A stretch of DNA of 48,168 nt from the NCBI GenBank assembly GCA_964423615.1, contig CAYRFQ010000051.1, positions 1-48,168 on the forward strand, given 5' to 3'. The DNA comes from CAYRFQ01 sp964423615 (GTDB lineage Bacteria > Planctomycetota > Planctomycetia > Gemmatales > Gemmataceae). The position numbers and the translations under genes were made by a program. This document shows, one piece after another, positions 26,325 to 36,073 of the stretch. The notes under the pieces were generated by a model. It was not told where the DNA came from and ran no database searches. It worked only from the letters and a program-made list of their open reading frames with translations. The first letter of the stretch is position 1, and each line of letters starts with the position of its first letter.

Positions 26325-27332
26325 TCGTTTGACACACTCGAAGAGCGTGTCGTACCCACCGTCAACTTGGGGAATTTTGTGGCTCGATGGGCTTTAGATG
26401 GCAACTTGAACGATGGTTCAACCTCCGGAAACACAGCCCTTATCCGAGGCGGAGAGGAGACGTTCGTGGATGAATTAGGGGCACGATTTGGAATGTCCCT
26501 GAGTTTGGACGGGGGAGATGATTACCTGGACATCAGCGCCGTGAATGATGATGTGGCCGGTGACTTCAGTTTCTCAGGTTGGGTTCAGGCACCATCCGGT
26601 TCGTCGAGTCGAACACTCCTGGGTGTCAACGATTCGACCGGAGCTGATGTGTTTCGTTTGCTTTTTCCTCCAACGAACGAACTCGCTGTCTACGATGATG
26701 GCGCTAATGACTTGGATGCGGTCACGCCCGAGCCTGTGGCCGACGGGAACTTCCATCACGTCGCTTACGTCGTGCAAGGTACGCATGGATCGCTTTTCGT
26801 CGATGATCAACTGCGAGCGACCCACCAAGTTGACTACGCGCTCTCGACATCGGACGAATGGTCTCTGGGACAAGATCTCGACAACGGCACACCATCGAAT
26901 TATCTCAACGGGATAATCGATGAGATCCACATTTACAGTGATTATCTAACCCCCAATCAGGTCGTCGGGTTACGAATCCATCCAACGAACACAGGGAAAC
27001 AAGGCCGTGACCGACAACCTCGTCAGCACACCCGGCTCGTTGCTGACGATTGGGACAGAGACCGCCTCGATTCAGAGTGTAGTGACGGCAGAAATCCACA
27101 TCGATGCAAGTGCAGGCGCCATCGACCCAACATTGGACACGACACTGTTGGTCGCGGAGTGGTTACTCATGTTATGGTCCGCGTCCACGGAGCCCAGAAA
27201 ACTTCTCATGAGGCACTTGGAATAGCACCTCGTGCTGGAGATTCCCAACTTACACTCGCTGAAACCCCGACAGGGTGGGAAGTTGGTGACACGCTCGTCC
27301 TTGCTGGGACTTATCACGATCCAGATGGGTAG
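26325..27332 (+). pseudogene. Fragment of a large secreted LamG + G8-domain protein
   Basis: The frame is open after TAG (26322-26324) with no good start codon. It encodes a LamG/concanavalin-like domain (ARWALDGNLNDGS, SLSLDGGDDYLDI, FSFSGWVQAP, LNGIIDEIHIYSDYL). From about 26990 the coding signal moves to another frame (NLVSTPGSLLTIGTETASI, DASAGAIDPTLDTTLL) and then returns to the first frame (VRVHGAQKTSHEALG, ETPTGWEVGDTLVLAGTY), which together match the G8 domain region of large extracellular polysaccharide-binding proteins. In-frame TAG and TAA follow at once. Both ends and the middle are damaged, so this is a dead remnant. Confidence 0.75.
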
Positions 27333-27806
27333 GATGAAGATAATACTCGATAAACCAAGATCGACCCCCCGTCAATTTCCTGTTCCGAATGTGCCTGCGA
27401 CTTTTGACCCTGAAAAACACATCCCGTTTTGCACTTTTTTCGGACGATCCAATTGATTCTAACGTCTGGAACAATCAATGAGCGCCACTTCGCCGAGCTT
27501 GCTTTACCACCTCCGGACTCAGCCCCAAGAATCGGACTGGAAACGTGATCAAAGCGAGTGGGCCGGAGCAGAGAGCAGAATTTGCCCGCGAGATCGTGAA
27601 AACTTGGAACGCCCGAAACGCTTCCTAAACATCGACGAGACTGAGCCTGCCTCGCAAGCGTCCTGCGAAACAGCGAAGTGCGACTTGGGAGAGGTCCGAT
27701 GTCGTGCACGGCCGAGCCGCGCTGCTGAGGTTCCACGGCCGAGCCCGCGGAACCAGAAAACCACCGCATCTACTGCTTTTCCCGTGTTCGATTGCGTCGC
27801 TCTTCG
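27333..27806. other. Gene remnants or non-coding gap
   Basis: 474 bp with no intact gene. A short plus-strand stretch from 27478 (SATSPSLLYHLRTQPQ) resembles the extreme N-terminus of planctomycete ECF sigma factors. A second frame (27549-27629) reads VIKASGPEQRAEFAREIVKTWN before a stop. Both are too short to assign and look like debris. A repeated GCACGGCCGAGCC-like motif occurs near 27707 and 27738. Confidence 0.3.
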
Positions 27807-28616
27807 CTAAGCCAACATGTCGATGTTTTCGATGCCGATGCGTGCAAGTCCCTCGACATCATCGAATTCGTAAAGGCCCAGGAAGGACACACTCGCGGCC
27901 AATGGTGATTCGGTGTCGATAGTGATTTCCTCCATTTGGAAGTAAGACAGCCGATTCCATCCATCCGTGGTGTTGTATGCAAACAAACCACTCCGGAACA
28001 CGCCGAAGACTTGATCGCCCGTGGCAGATGCCAGGTCGATGGCAATCGCTCGGGTCAAACGATCCCAATCCGTTCCGTCGTACCCGTATGTCCCGGTATC
28101 GTAACCGACGAATAGACTTCCATCGACCGAGGCAGCCATGGTCAGTGCATCCGCCTCGTTGAGTTGAGTCCATCCCTTGACGTATTCCCAAGTTCCGAAC
28201 CCATCGAAACTTGCAAACACATGGTTCCTTTGCACGGTGGCGAGTTGGTCAGCCGGTCGGCGGGTTAGCCGCCGCCAATTTCCTTGAGCAAATTGGAACG
28301 TCCCTTGTCCCACAAAACTCGCGACGAGAGTATTGTCTTCGGCAGCGCTGATCACCTGGGCAGGGTTTGGTGAAAGTCGCCCCCAGCGATCGTTATTTCC
28401 GTTGTAGTACCAGACGCCTGAATCAAAACTGGCAAAAACCACACCGTCTCGCCCCTCATCAATCGCATACGGTTGGTTCGGAGTGATGACCTGTGTGTTT
28501 CCGGTCAGGTGGTCGTACATCGTAATGCCGGAAACGCCCGAGAAAAATGTCACCGCGGGCAAGACTCGGTCATCTAAGGCTTCGACTTGCAGACGGGTTT
28601 TGTTGCTGGAGTCCAT
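27807..28616 (-). CDS. Surface beta-propeller protein with planctomycete LExxDRxLP-type N-terminus
   Basis: 269 residues; GGAGGAGA precedes the ATG. The start, NKTRLQVEALDDRVLPAVTFF, is a variant of the N-terminal 'LEPR-XLL-like' tag on many planctomycete extracellular proteins. The body consists of five or six related repeats of about 40 residues with the pattern 'VFASFD.G.W.Y......W.RL....A', typical of a small beta-propeller. No catalytic motif is visible. Probably exported and binding; ligand unknown. Confidence 0.7.
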   Translation of the reverse strand: MDSSNKTRLQVEALDDRVLPAVTFFSGVSGITMYDHLTGNTQVITPNQPYAIDEGRDGVVFASFDSGVWYYNGNNDRWGRLSPNPAQVISAAEDNTLVASFVGQGTFQFAQGNWRRLTRRPADQLATVQRNHVFASFDGFGTWEYVKGWTQLNEADALTMAASVDGSLFVGYDTGTYGYDGTDWDRLTRAIAIDLASATGDQVFGVFRSGLFAYNTTDGWNRLSYFQMEEITIDTESPLAASVSFLGLYEFDDVEGLARIGIENIDMLA

Positions 28617-29083
28617 CCCTGGCTCTCCTCCTGAAGCTAACAGAATAGGATTTCTGATGTGGCGAAACGAAAGGCGAATGGGATACTCTCCGATAGGTCA
28701 TTTCGGAGCTGAATCACCCAGACTCTTCGTTATTATCGGCAACGTTTACCTCGTCTCTTGAATCAAAAAAGTTGAGGGATGAGAGACAGGGAACGCGAAA
28801 TGAATTGTCGTCCGTTTTGGTTTTGTCGTAGGGTGTGGGCTCCCTGACTTTATTGGGCGATCTCGAATTGTCCGGGTTCAAAAAGGACTGAGCGAGACCA
28901 CCGAGGGAACTTTGGGCGAGCGGTTCGGTGGGCTGGTGTACTTGCGGAAGACGGAGAACACTAGCATCAGGACAGTTCTTCGGCCAAAATAGTACAAGCA
29001 TTGTGCCTCGTTCATTCTGGATTGAAACAACTTAATTCCACAGAACTCTGTAAACATCACACCATTTTGCCCTGGTGGAGGAA
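28617..29083. other. Divergent intergenic region
   Basis: 467 bp between divergent genes. It must hold promoters for the propeller gene and the DUF1592 gene, but no convincing box, operator or RNA gene is visible. Confidence 0.4.
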
Positions 29084-31579
29084 ATGAGAGAACTAATACT
29101 GCTCTGTGCTCTCTGCGTTCTCTGTGGTGAGTTCGCACAAGCACAGCCAACAAAACAGACGGCCAAGTCGACGACGTATGCCGACAGCGTACAACCGATC
29201 CTCAAACAATACTGCTTTCAATGTCATGGACCGAAAAGGCAGAGAGGTGAGTTGCGGCTGGATACGTTGTCCCCGAATTTCACTTCGTCCGAAATCCAGG
29301 GGAAGTGGATCGAAGTCATGGACCGAATTAACCTCGGGGAGATGCCGCCCAAGGACAGCCCGAGGCCCAAGGTTGCCCAACTCCAACGAGTCACTCGTTG
29401 GATCGCCTCCGAATTGCGTAAGGCGGAAAAGAAATCGCTCGGGGCTGGGGGGCGTGTCCTGTTGCGACGTTTGAATCGGACCGAATACACCAACACGTTG
29501 CGGGATTTGTTGGCGATGCAATTTTTGCCGAGCGAAAGCCCGTTGGAGTTATTGCCGCCCGACGGCAAAGCCGAAGGATTCGACCGTGTGGCTACGGCGT
29601 TGACGCTCGATCCGTCTCTGCTGGAAAAATATTACGAGGTGGCGGTCCGAGTCGCGGACAAGGCCATCGTTACCGGTCCGCCGGAGTTCCCGACGCTCCG
29701 TAAACGCTTCGAATACGAAAACACCGCTCGCTCGCGTGCTATTTCTTATCAGTGTGATCAGCCCACGATGATCTGCCGCGAGAACGATGTGGTCGTCATG
29801 CAAGGAGGAGCCCGTTCTTACGCACAATTGATGTACGGCAAGACTCGCAAGATGATTCCGACCAAAGGTCGGTACGCCATTCGAGTGCGAGCATCGGCCG
29901 ACCAAGGTGAACGTGGCGAACCGCTCAAAATGCGGATCACCCGTGGCGATGTCCTGATCGGTGAGATGAAGGTGGAGGCCTCGCCGAAGGTATACGAAGT
30001 GATCGTGCCCCTCAAAGCACCCGGTGGCAACGAGTTGAACGTCGCACTGGTGAACGGAACGCAATTTTATACTGTGCAACGTCCGGGTCTCGACCTGGAT
30101 CAGGCCGTTCGCAAGGCGGGAAAAGAGCGGGACTTTGCAGAAGTCATGCGATTGCGTGCGCGCATGCGATTGGAAGTTGCCAACAAGGGACGAGTCTTGC
30201 CGGAAGTGGTTGACCGTTCCAAACTGCCGAAGTTAATTCTCGACTGGGTCGAAGTCGAAGGGCCTCTGTACGGGCCATGGCCGCCACGCAGTCACGAGTT
30301 GTTGCTTTTCCAAGGCAGAAAGGCCAAGAAAGACCTCGCTTACGTCAGACAGATTTTCGAACGATTTCTGCCGCGAGCTTATCGACGGCCCGTGCGCAAA
30401 GGGGAAGTCGATGTCTTCGTCCGACTCGTGAAGAGTGAGCTGGACAACCGCAGCAGCTTCGAAGAAGCCATGCGTGTTGGACTGTCGGCTGTGCTGACGT
30501 CGCCCAAGTTCCTTTACATTGTCGAACCCTCGGGGGACGAACGAAGGACGTTGAACGACCACGAGTTTGCTTCGCGATTGTCGTATTTCTTGTGGAGTAG
30601 CATGCCGGACGAAAAGTTGTTTGCGTTGGCAAAAGCCAAGAAGCTCCACGAACCAGGCGTGCTCGAATCACAAGTTGATCGGATGTTGGCAGACCCGAAG
30701 TCCCAGGCTTTGGTAACGGGTTTCGGTGCTCAGTGGCTCCGAACGGGTGAGTTCCTTCGATTTCAGCCGGATGAAAGGATTTATCGAAACTACGACGACA
30801 AGCTCGGAAAGGCGATGGTTCGCCAGACGTTGCTGTTCTTCGAAGAGGTTTTACGACGCGACGCGAGTGTGTTGAGTTTCATCGATTCCGATTGGACGAT
30901 GCTCGACGAACGGTTGGCGAAGTTCTATGGCATCGACGACGTCAAGGGTGAGCAATTTCGAAAGGTGACGTTGCCAAAGGATTCGGTCCGAGGCGGTCTT
31001 TTGGGACAGGGAGGCGTTGCTCTCTGGGGTTCCGATGGTACGCGAACGAAACCCGTGAGTCGCGGCGTTTACGTGCGTGAAGTATTGTTCAACGACCCAC
31101 CCGATCCACCGCCACCAAACGTTGGAGAAATCGAGCCCCACATCAAAGGCAAGAATCTGACCGTTCGTGAACGTCTGTTGCAGCATCAGAAAATTGCCAC
31201 TTGTGCGGCGTGTCATCGCAACATCGACCCTTATGGATTGGCTCTGGAAAACTTCAATGCGATTGGGGAATGGCGTGAGCGACAAGACGGAGAAGGCTTC
31301 CGCTCTCGAAAGGCTCCGCCGATTGTGGTCCAAGGCGAGTTGCCCAACGGCAAGGCCTTTGGAAGTTATGTCGAGTTTCGGAAGTTGCTCCTCGACCAGA
31401 AGGATCGATTCGCCCGAGCACTCGCCGAGAAGATGTTTGTTTATGCGTTGGGCCGACCGATCGAGCCGACCGATCGGAGCACGATCGATTCCGTAGTGAC
31501 TCGGTTGGCGCGGGAAAATTATACGTTCAAGAGTTTGATAAAAGGGATCGTTACCTCGAAGCAATTTGCGACGAAATAA
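29084..31579 (+). CDS. DUF1592-type planctomycete cytochrome c (DUF1587-DUF1592-DUF1588-DUF1585)
   Basis: 831 residues from the ATG at 29084; a GTG nine bases earlier is an alternative, and GGAGG lies unusually close to the ATG. A signal peptide (ELILLCALCVLCGEFAQAQ) precedes a heme-binding YCFQCHGP in a planctomycete cytochrome domain. Then follow DUF1587 (LLRRLNRTEYTNTLRDLL), DUF1592 (FLPRAYRRPVRKGEV, LNDHEFASRLSYFLWSSMPD), DUF1588 (RGGLLGQGGVALWGSDGTRT, NDPPDPPPPNVG), and DUF1585 with a second heme motif (TCAACHRNIDPYGLALENF). The family is periplasmic, presumably redox-active, and nearly always followed by DUF1552, as here after 21 bp. Substrate unknown. Confidence 0.9.
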   Translation: MRELILLCALCVLCGEFAQAQPTKQTAKSTTYADSVQPILKQYCFQCHGPKRQRGELRLDTLSPNFTSSEIQGKWIEVMDRINLGEMPPKDSPRPKVAQLQRVTRWIASELRKAEKKSLGAGGRVLLRRLNRTEYTNTLRDLLAMQFLPSESPLELLPPDGKAEGFDRVATALTLDPSLLEKYYEVAVRVADKAIVTGPPEFPTLRKRFEYENTARSRAISYQCDQPTMICRENDVVVMQGGARSYAQLMYGKTRKMIPTKGRYAIRVRASADQGERGEPLKMRITRGDVLIGEMKVEASPKVYEVIVPLKAPGGNELNVALVNGTQFYTVQRPGLDLDQAVRKAGKERDFAEVMRLRARMRLEVANKGRVLPEVVDRSKLPKLILDWVEVEGPLYGPWPPRSHELLLFQGRKAKKDLAYVRQIFERFLPRAYRRPVRKGEVDVFVRLVKSELDNRSSFEEAMRVGLSAVLTSPKFLYIVEPSGDERRTLNDHEFASRLSYFLWSSMPDEKLFALAKAKKLHEPGVLESQVDRMLADPKSQALVTGFGAQWLRTGEFLRFQPDERIYRNYDDKLGKAMVRQTLLFFEEVLRRDASVLSFIDSDWTMLDERLAKFYGIDDVKGEQFRKVTLPKDSVRGGLLGQGGVALWGSDGTRTKPVSRGVYVREVLFNDPPDPPPPNVGEIEPHIKGKNLTVRERLLQHQKIATCAACHRNIDPYGLALENFNAIGEWRERQDGEGFRSRKAPPIVVQGELPNGKAFGSYVEFRKLLLDQKDRFARALAEKMFVYALGRPIEPTDRSTIDSVVTRLARENYTFKSLIKGIVTSKQFATK

Positions 31580-31600
31580 CACTATTGCGGAGATACAATC

Positions 31601-32923
31601 ATGGAAAATGTTCAGCCATTTCGACTGTCTCGTCGGGCGGCTCTCAAAGGCACAGGTGTGTTGCTCGCGCTGCCGTATCTGGAGGCGATGATGCCTTCGA
31701 GCGTGCTGGCCGAAGCCGCGGCGCAGCCTCCAGCTCGCATGGGGATGTTCTATTTTGGAACGGGCATGAACACCCGACAGTTCTTTCCTGATGATGTTGG
31801 CCCTAACTTTGGTATGACCCGTATCCTTCGACCACTTCAACGCTTGCGCGGTCAGTTCACGGTGTTGTCGAATACTTGGCTGGAAAAAGGTGGCGGTCAC
31901 GACGGTGCTTATCCGTTCTCCACAAGTAAAGGAAAAGACGAAAGACAACAGATCTCCGCCGATCAGTTGGCCGCCGAGAGCATCGGCCGCCCGACTCGTT
32001 TTGCGTCTTTGCAAATGTCGGTCGATCGTGGTACGAACTACGGCAGTCAGGCCTTGGCAACGATCTCCTGGAATCGCCAGGGCGTTCCGCTGGCCGCCGA
32101 GAACGACCCACAAGCCCTTTTCAACAAGATGTTTCGTCCTGATAGCCGGACGGACCGGGAACGACAAGCTCGGGATTTCCGTCGTCGACGCAGCGTACTC
32201 GATCTAGTGCGTGACGAAGCCCGGACGCTCGAAGGTCGCCTTGGCCGAAACGACCGCGACCAACTGCAGCAATACCTCAGTTCGGTGCGGGAGCTGGAAA
32301 GGCGACTCGAACGTCGTGTTGCCTGGTCGAATCGACCGCGACCGCGACCGACCCTCGAAGGGTTACGCGATTACTCACAAGCGCAAACTCCCGAGGGCAA
32401 TGGTGACTTTCTGTACGACAATTATGCGAAGATGATGTACGATCTGATCGTGTTGGCTTTTCAGACCGACTCGACGCGAGTCGTCAGTTACGTCGTTCGC
32501 AAGGAGTTAGCTGGCGGGGTGTATCCGGAGTTCAACGTGTCAAAAGGATATCACTCTCTCAGCCATCATGGGGAAGACCCGCAAAACCTCGAAGAGTTGG
32601 CGAAGGTCGATGAGATTTATATGCGGCATTGGGCGTATTTCTTGAACCGTCTCAAGTCCGTCCGCGAAGGCGATGGGACGCTGCTCGACCGCTGCGTGCT
32701 CGGGCTCTCGAGTGGCATGGGTATGGGCCACAGCAAGAGCGCCTTGCCGACGCTGGTGTCGGGCGGTTCTCGACTTGGGATTCAACATCAGGGGCATTTG
32801 CGGTTGCCCGAAAGGACTCCGTTGGCGAGTTTATGGCAAACGATGCTCGAACGCGTTGGCGTTGAAGTGCCGAACGATTTCCAGGATAGTCGCGGTCCAT
32901 TGCGGCAGTTGGTTCGGGGATAA
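31601..32923 (+). CDS. DUF1552 family protein, Tat-exported, partner of the DUF1592 cytochrome
   Basis: 440 residues; GGAG 9 nt before the ATG. The twin-arginine signal is FRLSRRAALKGTGVLLALPYLE. Conserved DUF1552 blocks include MGMFYFGTGMNTRQFFPD, ISADQLAAESIG, YHSLSHHGED and LDRCVLGLSSGMGMGHSKSALP. The 21-bp gap and same orientation make a two-gene operon with the DUF1592 cytochrome. A strong hairpin follows at 32932, consistent with the operon's end. Role unknown; probably acts with the cytochrome in the periplasm. Confidence 0.9.
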   Translation: MENVQPFRLSRRAALKGTGVLLALPYLEAMMPSSVLAEAAAQPPARMGMFYFGTGMNTRQFFPDDVGPNFGMTRILRPLQRLRGQFTVLSNTWLEKGGGHDGAYPFSTSKGKDERQQISADQLAAESIGRPTRFASLQMSVDRGTNYGSQALATISWNRQGVPLAAENDPQALFNKMFRPDSRTDRERQARDFRRRRSVLDLVRDEARTLEGRLGRNDRDQLQQYLSSVRELERRLERRVAWSNRPRPRPTLEGLRDYSQAQTPEGNGDFLYDNYAKMMYDLIVLAFQTDSTRVVSYVVRKELAGGVYPEFNVSKGYHSLSHHGEDPQNLEELAKVDEIYMRHWAYFLNRLKSVREGDGTLLDRCVLGLSSGMGMGHSKSALPTLVSGGSRLGIQHQGHLRLPERTPLASLWQTMLERVGVEVPNDFQDSRGPLRQLVRG

Positions 32924-32931
32924 ACGAGCTT

Positions 32932-32967
32932 GAAACATGCTTTTGGTCGAGGCCAAAAGCATGTTTC
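32932..32967 (+). terminator. 15-bp perfect hairpin after the DUF1592/DUF1552 operon
   Basis: GAAACATGCTTTTGG (32932-32946) pairs perfectly with 32953-32967 across a 6-nt loop; outer GAGC/GCTC extends it with a two-base bulge. It starts 8 bp after the DUF1552 stop. There is no T-run after the stem. Confidence 0.65.
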
Positions 32968-33016
32968 GCTCTAAGAAAGACAACTCTAATTTCCGTCTTC
33001 GACCACAGAATACGAC

Positions 33017-33298
33017 TTGCCAAAATCCGACGTTGTGACCGCCGTGAAGATCTCAGTTTGGACCAACAAGACGAGCTATCCGTTGACGATAGCGAATGTG
33101 GCGGTGGTGCTTGATGGGATGACGCCTGTCCACGCACCCAAACAATACAGATACGCCAGTTATGCCTCCTGGCATGATTGTGAATTAGAAACTCGGTATG
33201 GAAAGTTCCAAATATCATTCTATCTCAACGGGCTGGCTGTTGTGCAGTTTCCGAATGATACCATCGGGTTGGCAACATTCGACCGCCCAACAAAATAG
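33017..33298 (+). CDS. Small hypothetical protein, possibly 5'-truncated
   Basis: Open frame from a stop at 32987-32989 to 33298; the only start-like codon is TTG at 33017 with no ribosome-binding site, giving 93 residues. The sequence has protein-like composition with alternating hydrophobic strands (VKISVWTNKTSYPLTIANVA, RYGKFQISFYLNGLAVVQFP), suggesting a beta-rich fold. No family recognised. It may be the end of a larger gene lost at the hairpin. Confidence 0.4.
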   Translation: MPKSDVVTAVKISVWTNKTSYPLTIANVAVVLDGMTPVHAPKQYRYASYASWHDCELETRYGKFQISFYLNGLAVVQFPNDTIGLATFDRPTK

Positions 33299-33393
33299 AA
33301 CGCGTGAAGTCGGCCCGTAAAAGGGCTCTAAGCTCGTAACTTCGAGAAACGATTATGATTCCGAACTACTGGATTTCTTCTTCTGTTGTGAGA

Positions 33394-34440
<1,047 letters not shown>

Positions 34441-34459
34441 CAAGACGGCGGGAGCAGCC

Positions 34460-35698
34460 ATGTGGAACAGGAACATTCTGACAGCGTTCGTGGCGGTGTT
34501 GGTCCAAATCCCAACTGTCCTTGCAGGTGGCCCGGAAGAGACAATTCGCCAGGGCGGTGGCCGTGTCATTCGCTTCGGCAAAAAGTTCACGGACGTGAGT
34601 TTCACCAACCCCAAGACGTTCGACCCAAGCGTTCTGGCACTGTTGGACAAAGTCACGAAACTCGAAAGGCTCACATTTCGGAATGTCGAAGTATCCGGGT
34701 TAGATCTGAAGCACATTTCCACGTTGAAGGGTCTCCGTTCGCTCCGTTTGAATGCCAAAACGATCGGTGATGATGGCATGAAACATATCGCCGGATTGAC
34801 CAATCTGGAGCTGTTGGAATTACACAATACCCAGGTCACTGCCAAAGGTCTGAGCTACTTGCCGGTACTCACGAAACTCACTTACTTCGGCCACGGAGGT
34901 CGACCGTTGACCAAGTCCGTCATCGACGTGTTGCCGAAACACCTGCCGAACGTGAAAGTGTTGAACTTCAATCATCCGCACGGATTGGGTGACGACGGTT
35001 TGCAAGCTTTGCCGCGTTTGAAACACCTGGAGTCGCTCGACCTCAGCGGTGCCATTCGTCTTGGCGACGGCATGATGGACGACGTCGCCCGCATTCGTAC
35101 GCTCAAACGCCTCTCGTTGCATCATACTTTTGGCGTGACCGACGCTGGGCTCGGTCTTCTGAAAGGTCATCCGAGTTTGGAAGACATCTACATCAACAAT
35201 CGCAAGATCACTGATGCTGGAGTGAAGCACCTGACCACTATTCCGAATTTACATCGCGTGAAAATTGGCGGTGACGATGGTCCGCTCACCGACGAGGCGT
35301 TACGACATGTGGCGGCCATCCCGAAGCTGACTACGTTGTCGATCTCGAACCCGAAGTTCACTGATGCTGGTTTGAAGGCTCTGATCAAGGCATCGAATCT
35401 TCAAGAACTCTCGATGGATTGCACTGGGATTACAGACGCTGGGTTGGCCCATGTCGCGAAGATTCCCAACCTCAATAAACTCGTGATAGGGAGTTTTTTC
35501 CGCTGTCCCCCAATCACCGATGTCGGCTTGAAGCATCTGCATCCCTTGAGGCAACTGAAGGAGTTGGTCATCGAACGAACGTGTCGGACGGTGAATGAAC
35601 GGTCCATCGAGGAGTTGCGGAACGCTCTACCGGAGACCCGAATTATCCGCCGAAAGCCGAAAAGAGGTTGTGAACCTCCTGAGAATGTGATCCGATGA
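34460..35698 (+). CDS. Secreted leucine-rich-repeat protein
   Basis: 412 residues from the ATG at 34460, which has GGGAG 6 nt upstream and a signal peptide (NRNILTAFVAVLVQIPTVLAGG). The mature protein is a run of 23-25-residue leucine-rich repeats of the 'xLTDAGLxHLxxLPxLxxLxL' type (LKGLRSLRLN, LTNLELLELHNTQVTAKGL, LKHLESLDLSG, ITDAGVKHLTTIPNLHRV, FTDAGLKALIKASNLQELSM, ITDVGLKHL). Such repeats form a curved binding solenoid. It follows the secreted SUMF1 gene by 20 bp. Ligand unknown. Confidence 0.9.
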   Translation: MWNRNILTAFVAVLVQIPTVLAGGPEETIRQGGGRVIRFGKKFTDVSFTNPKTFDPSVLALLDKVTKLERLTFRNVEVSGLDLKHISTLKGLRSLRLNAKTIGDDGMKHIAGLTNLELLELHNTQVTAKGLSYLPVLTKLTYFGHGGRPLTKSVIDVLPKHLPNVKVLNFNHPHGLGDDGLQALPRLKHLESLDLSGAIRLGDGMMDDVARIRTLKRLSLHHTFGVTDAGLGLLKGHPSLEDIYINNRKITDAGVKHLTTIPNLHRVKIGGDDGPLTDEALRHVAAIPKLTTLSISNPKFTDAGLKALIKASNLQELSMDCTGITDAGLAHVAKIPNLNKLVIGSFFRCPPITDVGLKHLHPLRQLKELVIERTCRTVNERSIEELRNALPETRIIRRKPKRGCEPPENVIR

Positions 35699-36073
35699 AA
35701 ATGTGATCTGATTGTCGTGCTTTTGTTTTGCCACCCGGTGGTCCACTGGGTGGAGTAGAGAGTCCCACATATTCTCGAGAAACCTCGACATCCCCAGGGG
35801 GGCAGGTCTACTCAAGCTAAAGGAAAAGGACCGTGAACATGGGTTCTTGAAGGGATATTGCAATTTCGGGTGTAATCGACAGACATTTCCTCCCTTCAAG
35901 TCAACACTACAAGCCGTCGAGATCGGTGATTGTCCGTTTGACTACCTCCAAGGTAGTCATGCCAAAATGTTCTTTCTGCTTTTACCGACGAACCTACTTG
36001 AGAACGTAACGTATCAGGACGAGTCGTTGTAAGTTTGTCGATCCGGTTCTCCGAGCCCCTCCAAGGCCATGAA
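35699..36073. other. Intergenic region with two hairpins
   Basis: 375 bp. CCACCCGGT (35731-35739) pairs with ACTGGGTGG (35745-35753) with one G-T pair, a terminator-like hairpin 32 bp after the LRR stop but without T-run. GACTACCT (35940-35947) pairs with AGGTAGTC (35951-35958) across 3 nt, about 115 bp upstream of the kinase start and possibly in its leader. No gene. Confidence 0.5.

Noticed and set aside
25997..26332. 111-codon plus-strand frame after the glycosyltransferase
   Set aside because: No motif, no ribosome-binding site and a frame of similar length exists on the other strand.
30851..32167. 438-codon minus-strand frame
   Set aside because: Antisense to the DUF1592 and DUF1552 genes, which have many conserved motifs; the composition is antisense-like.
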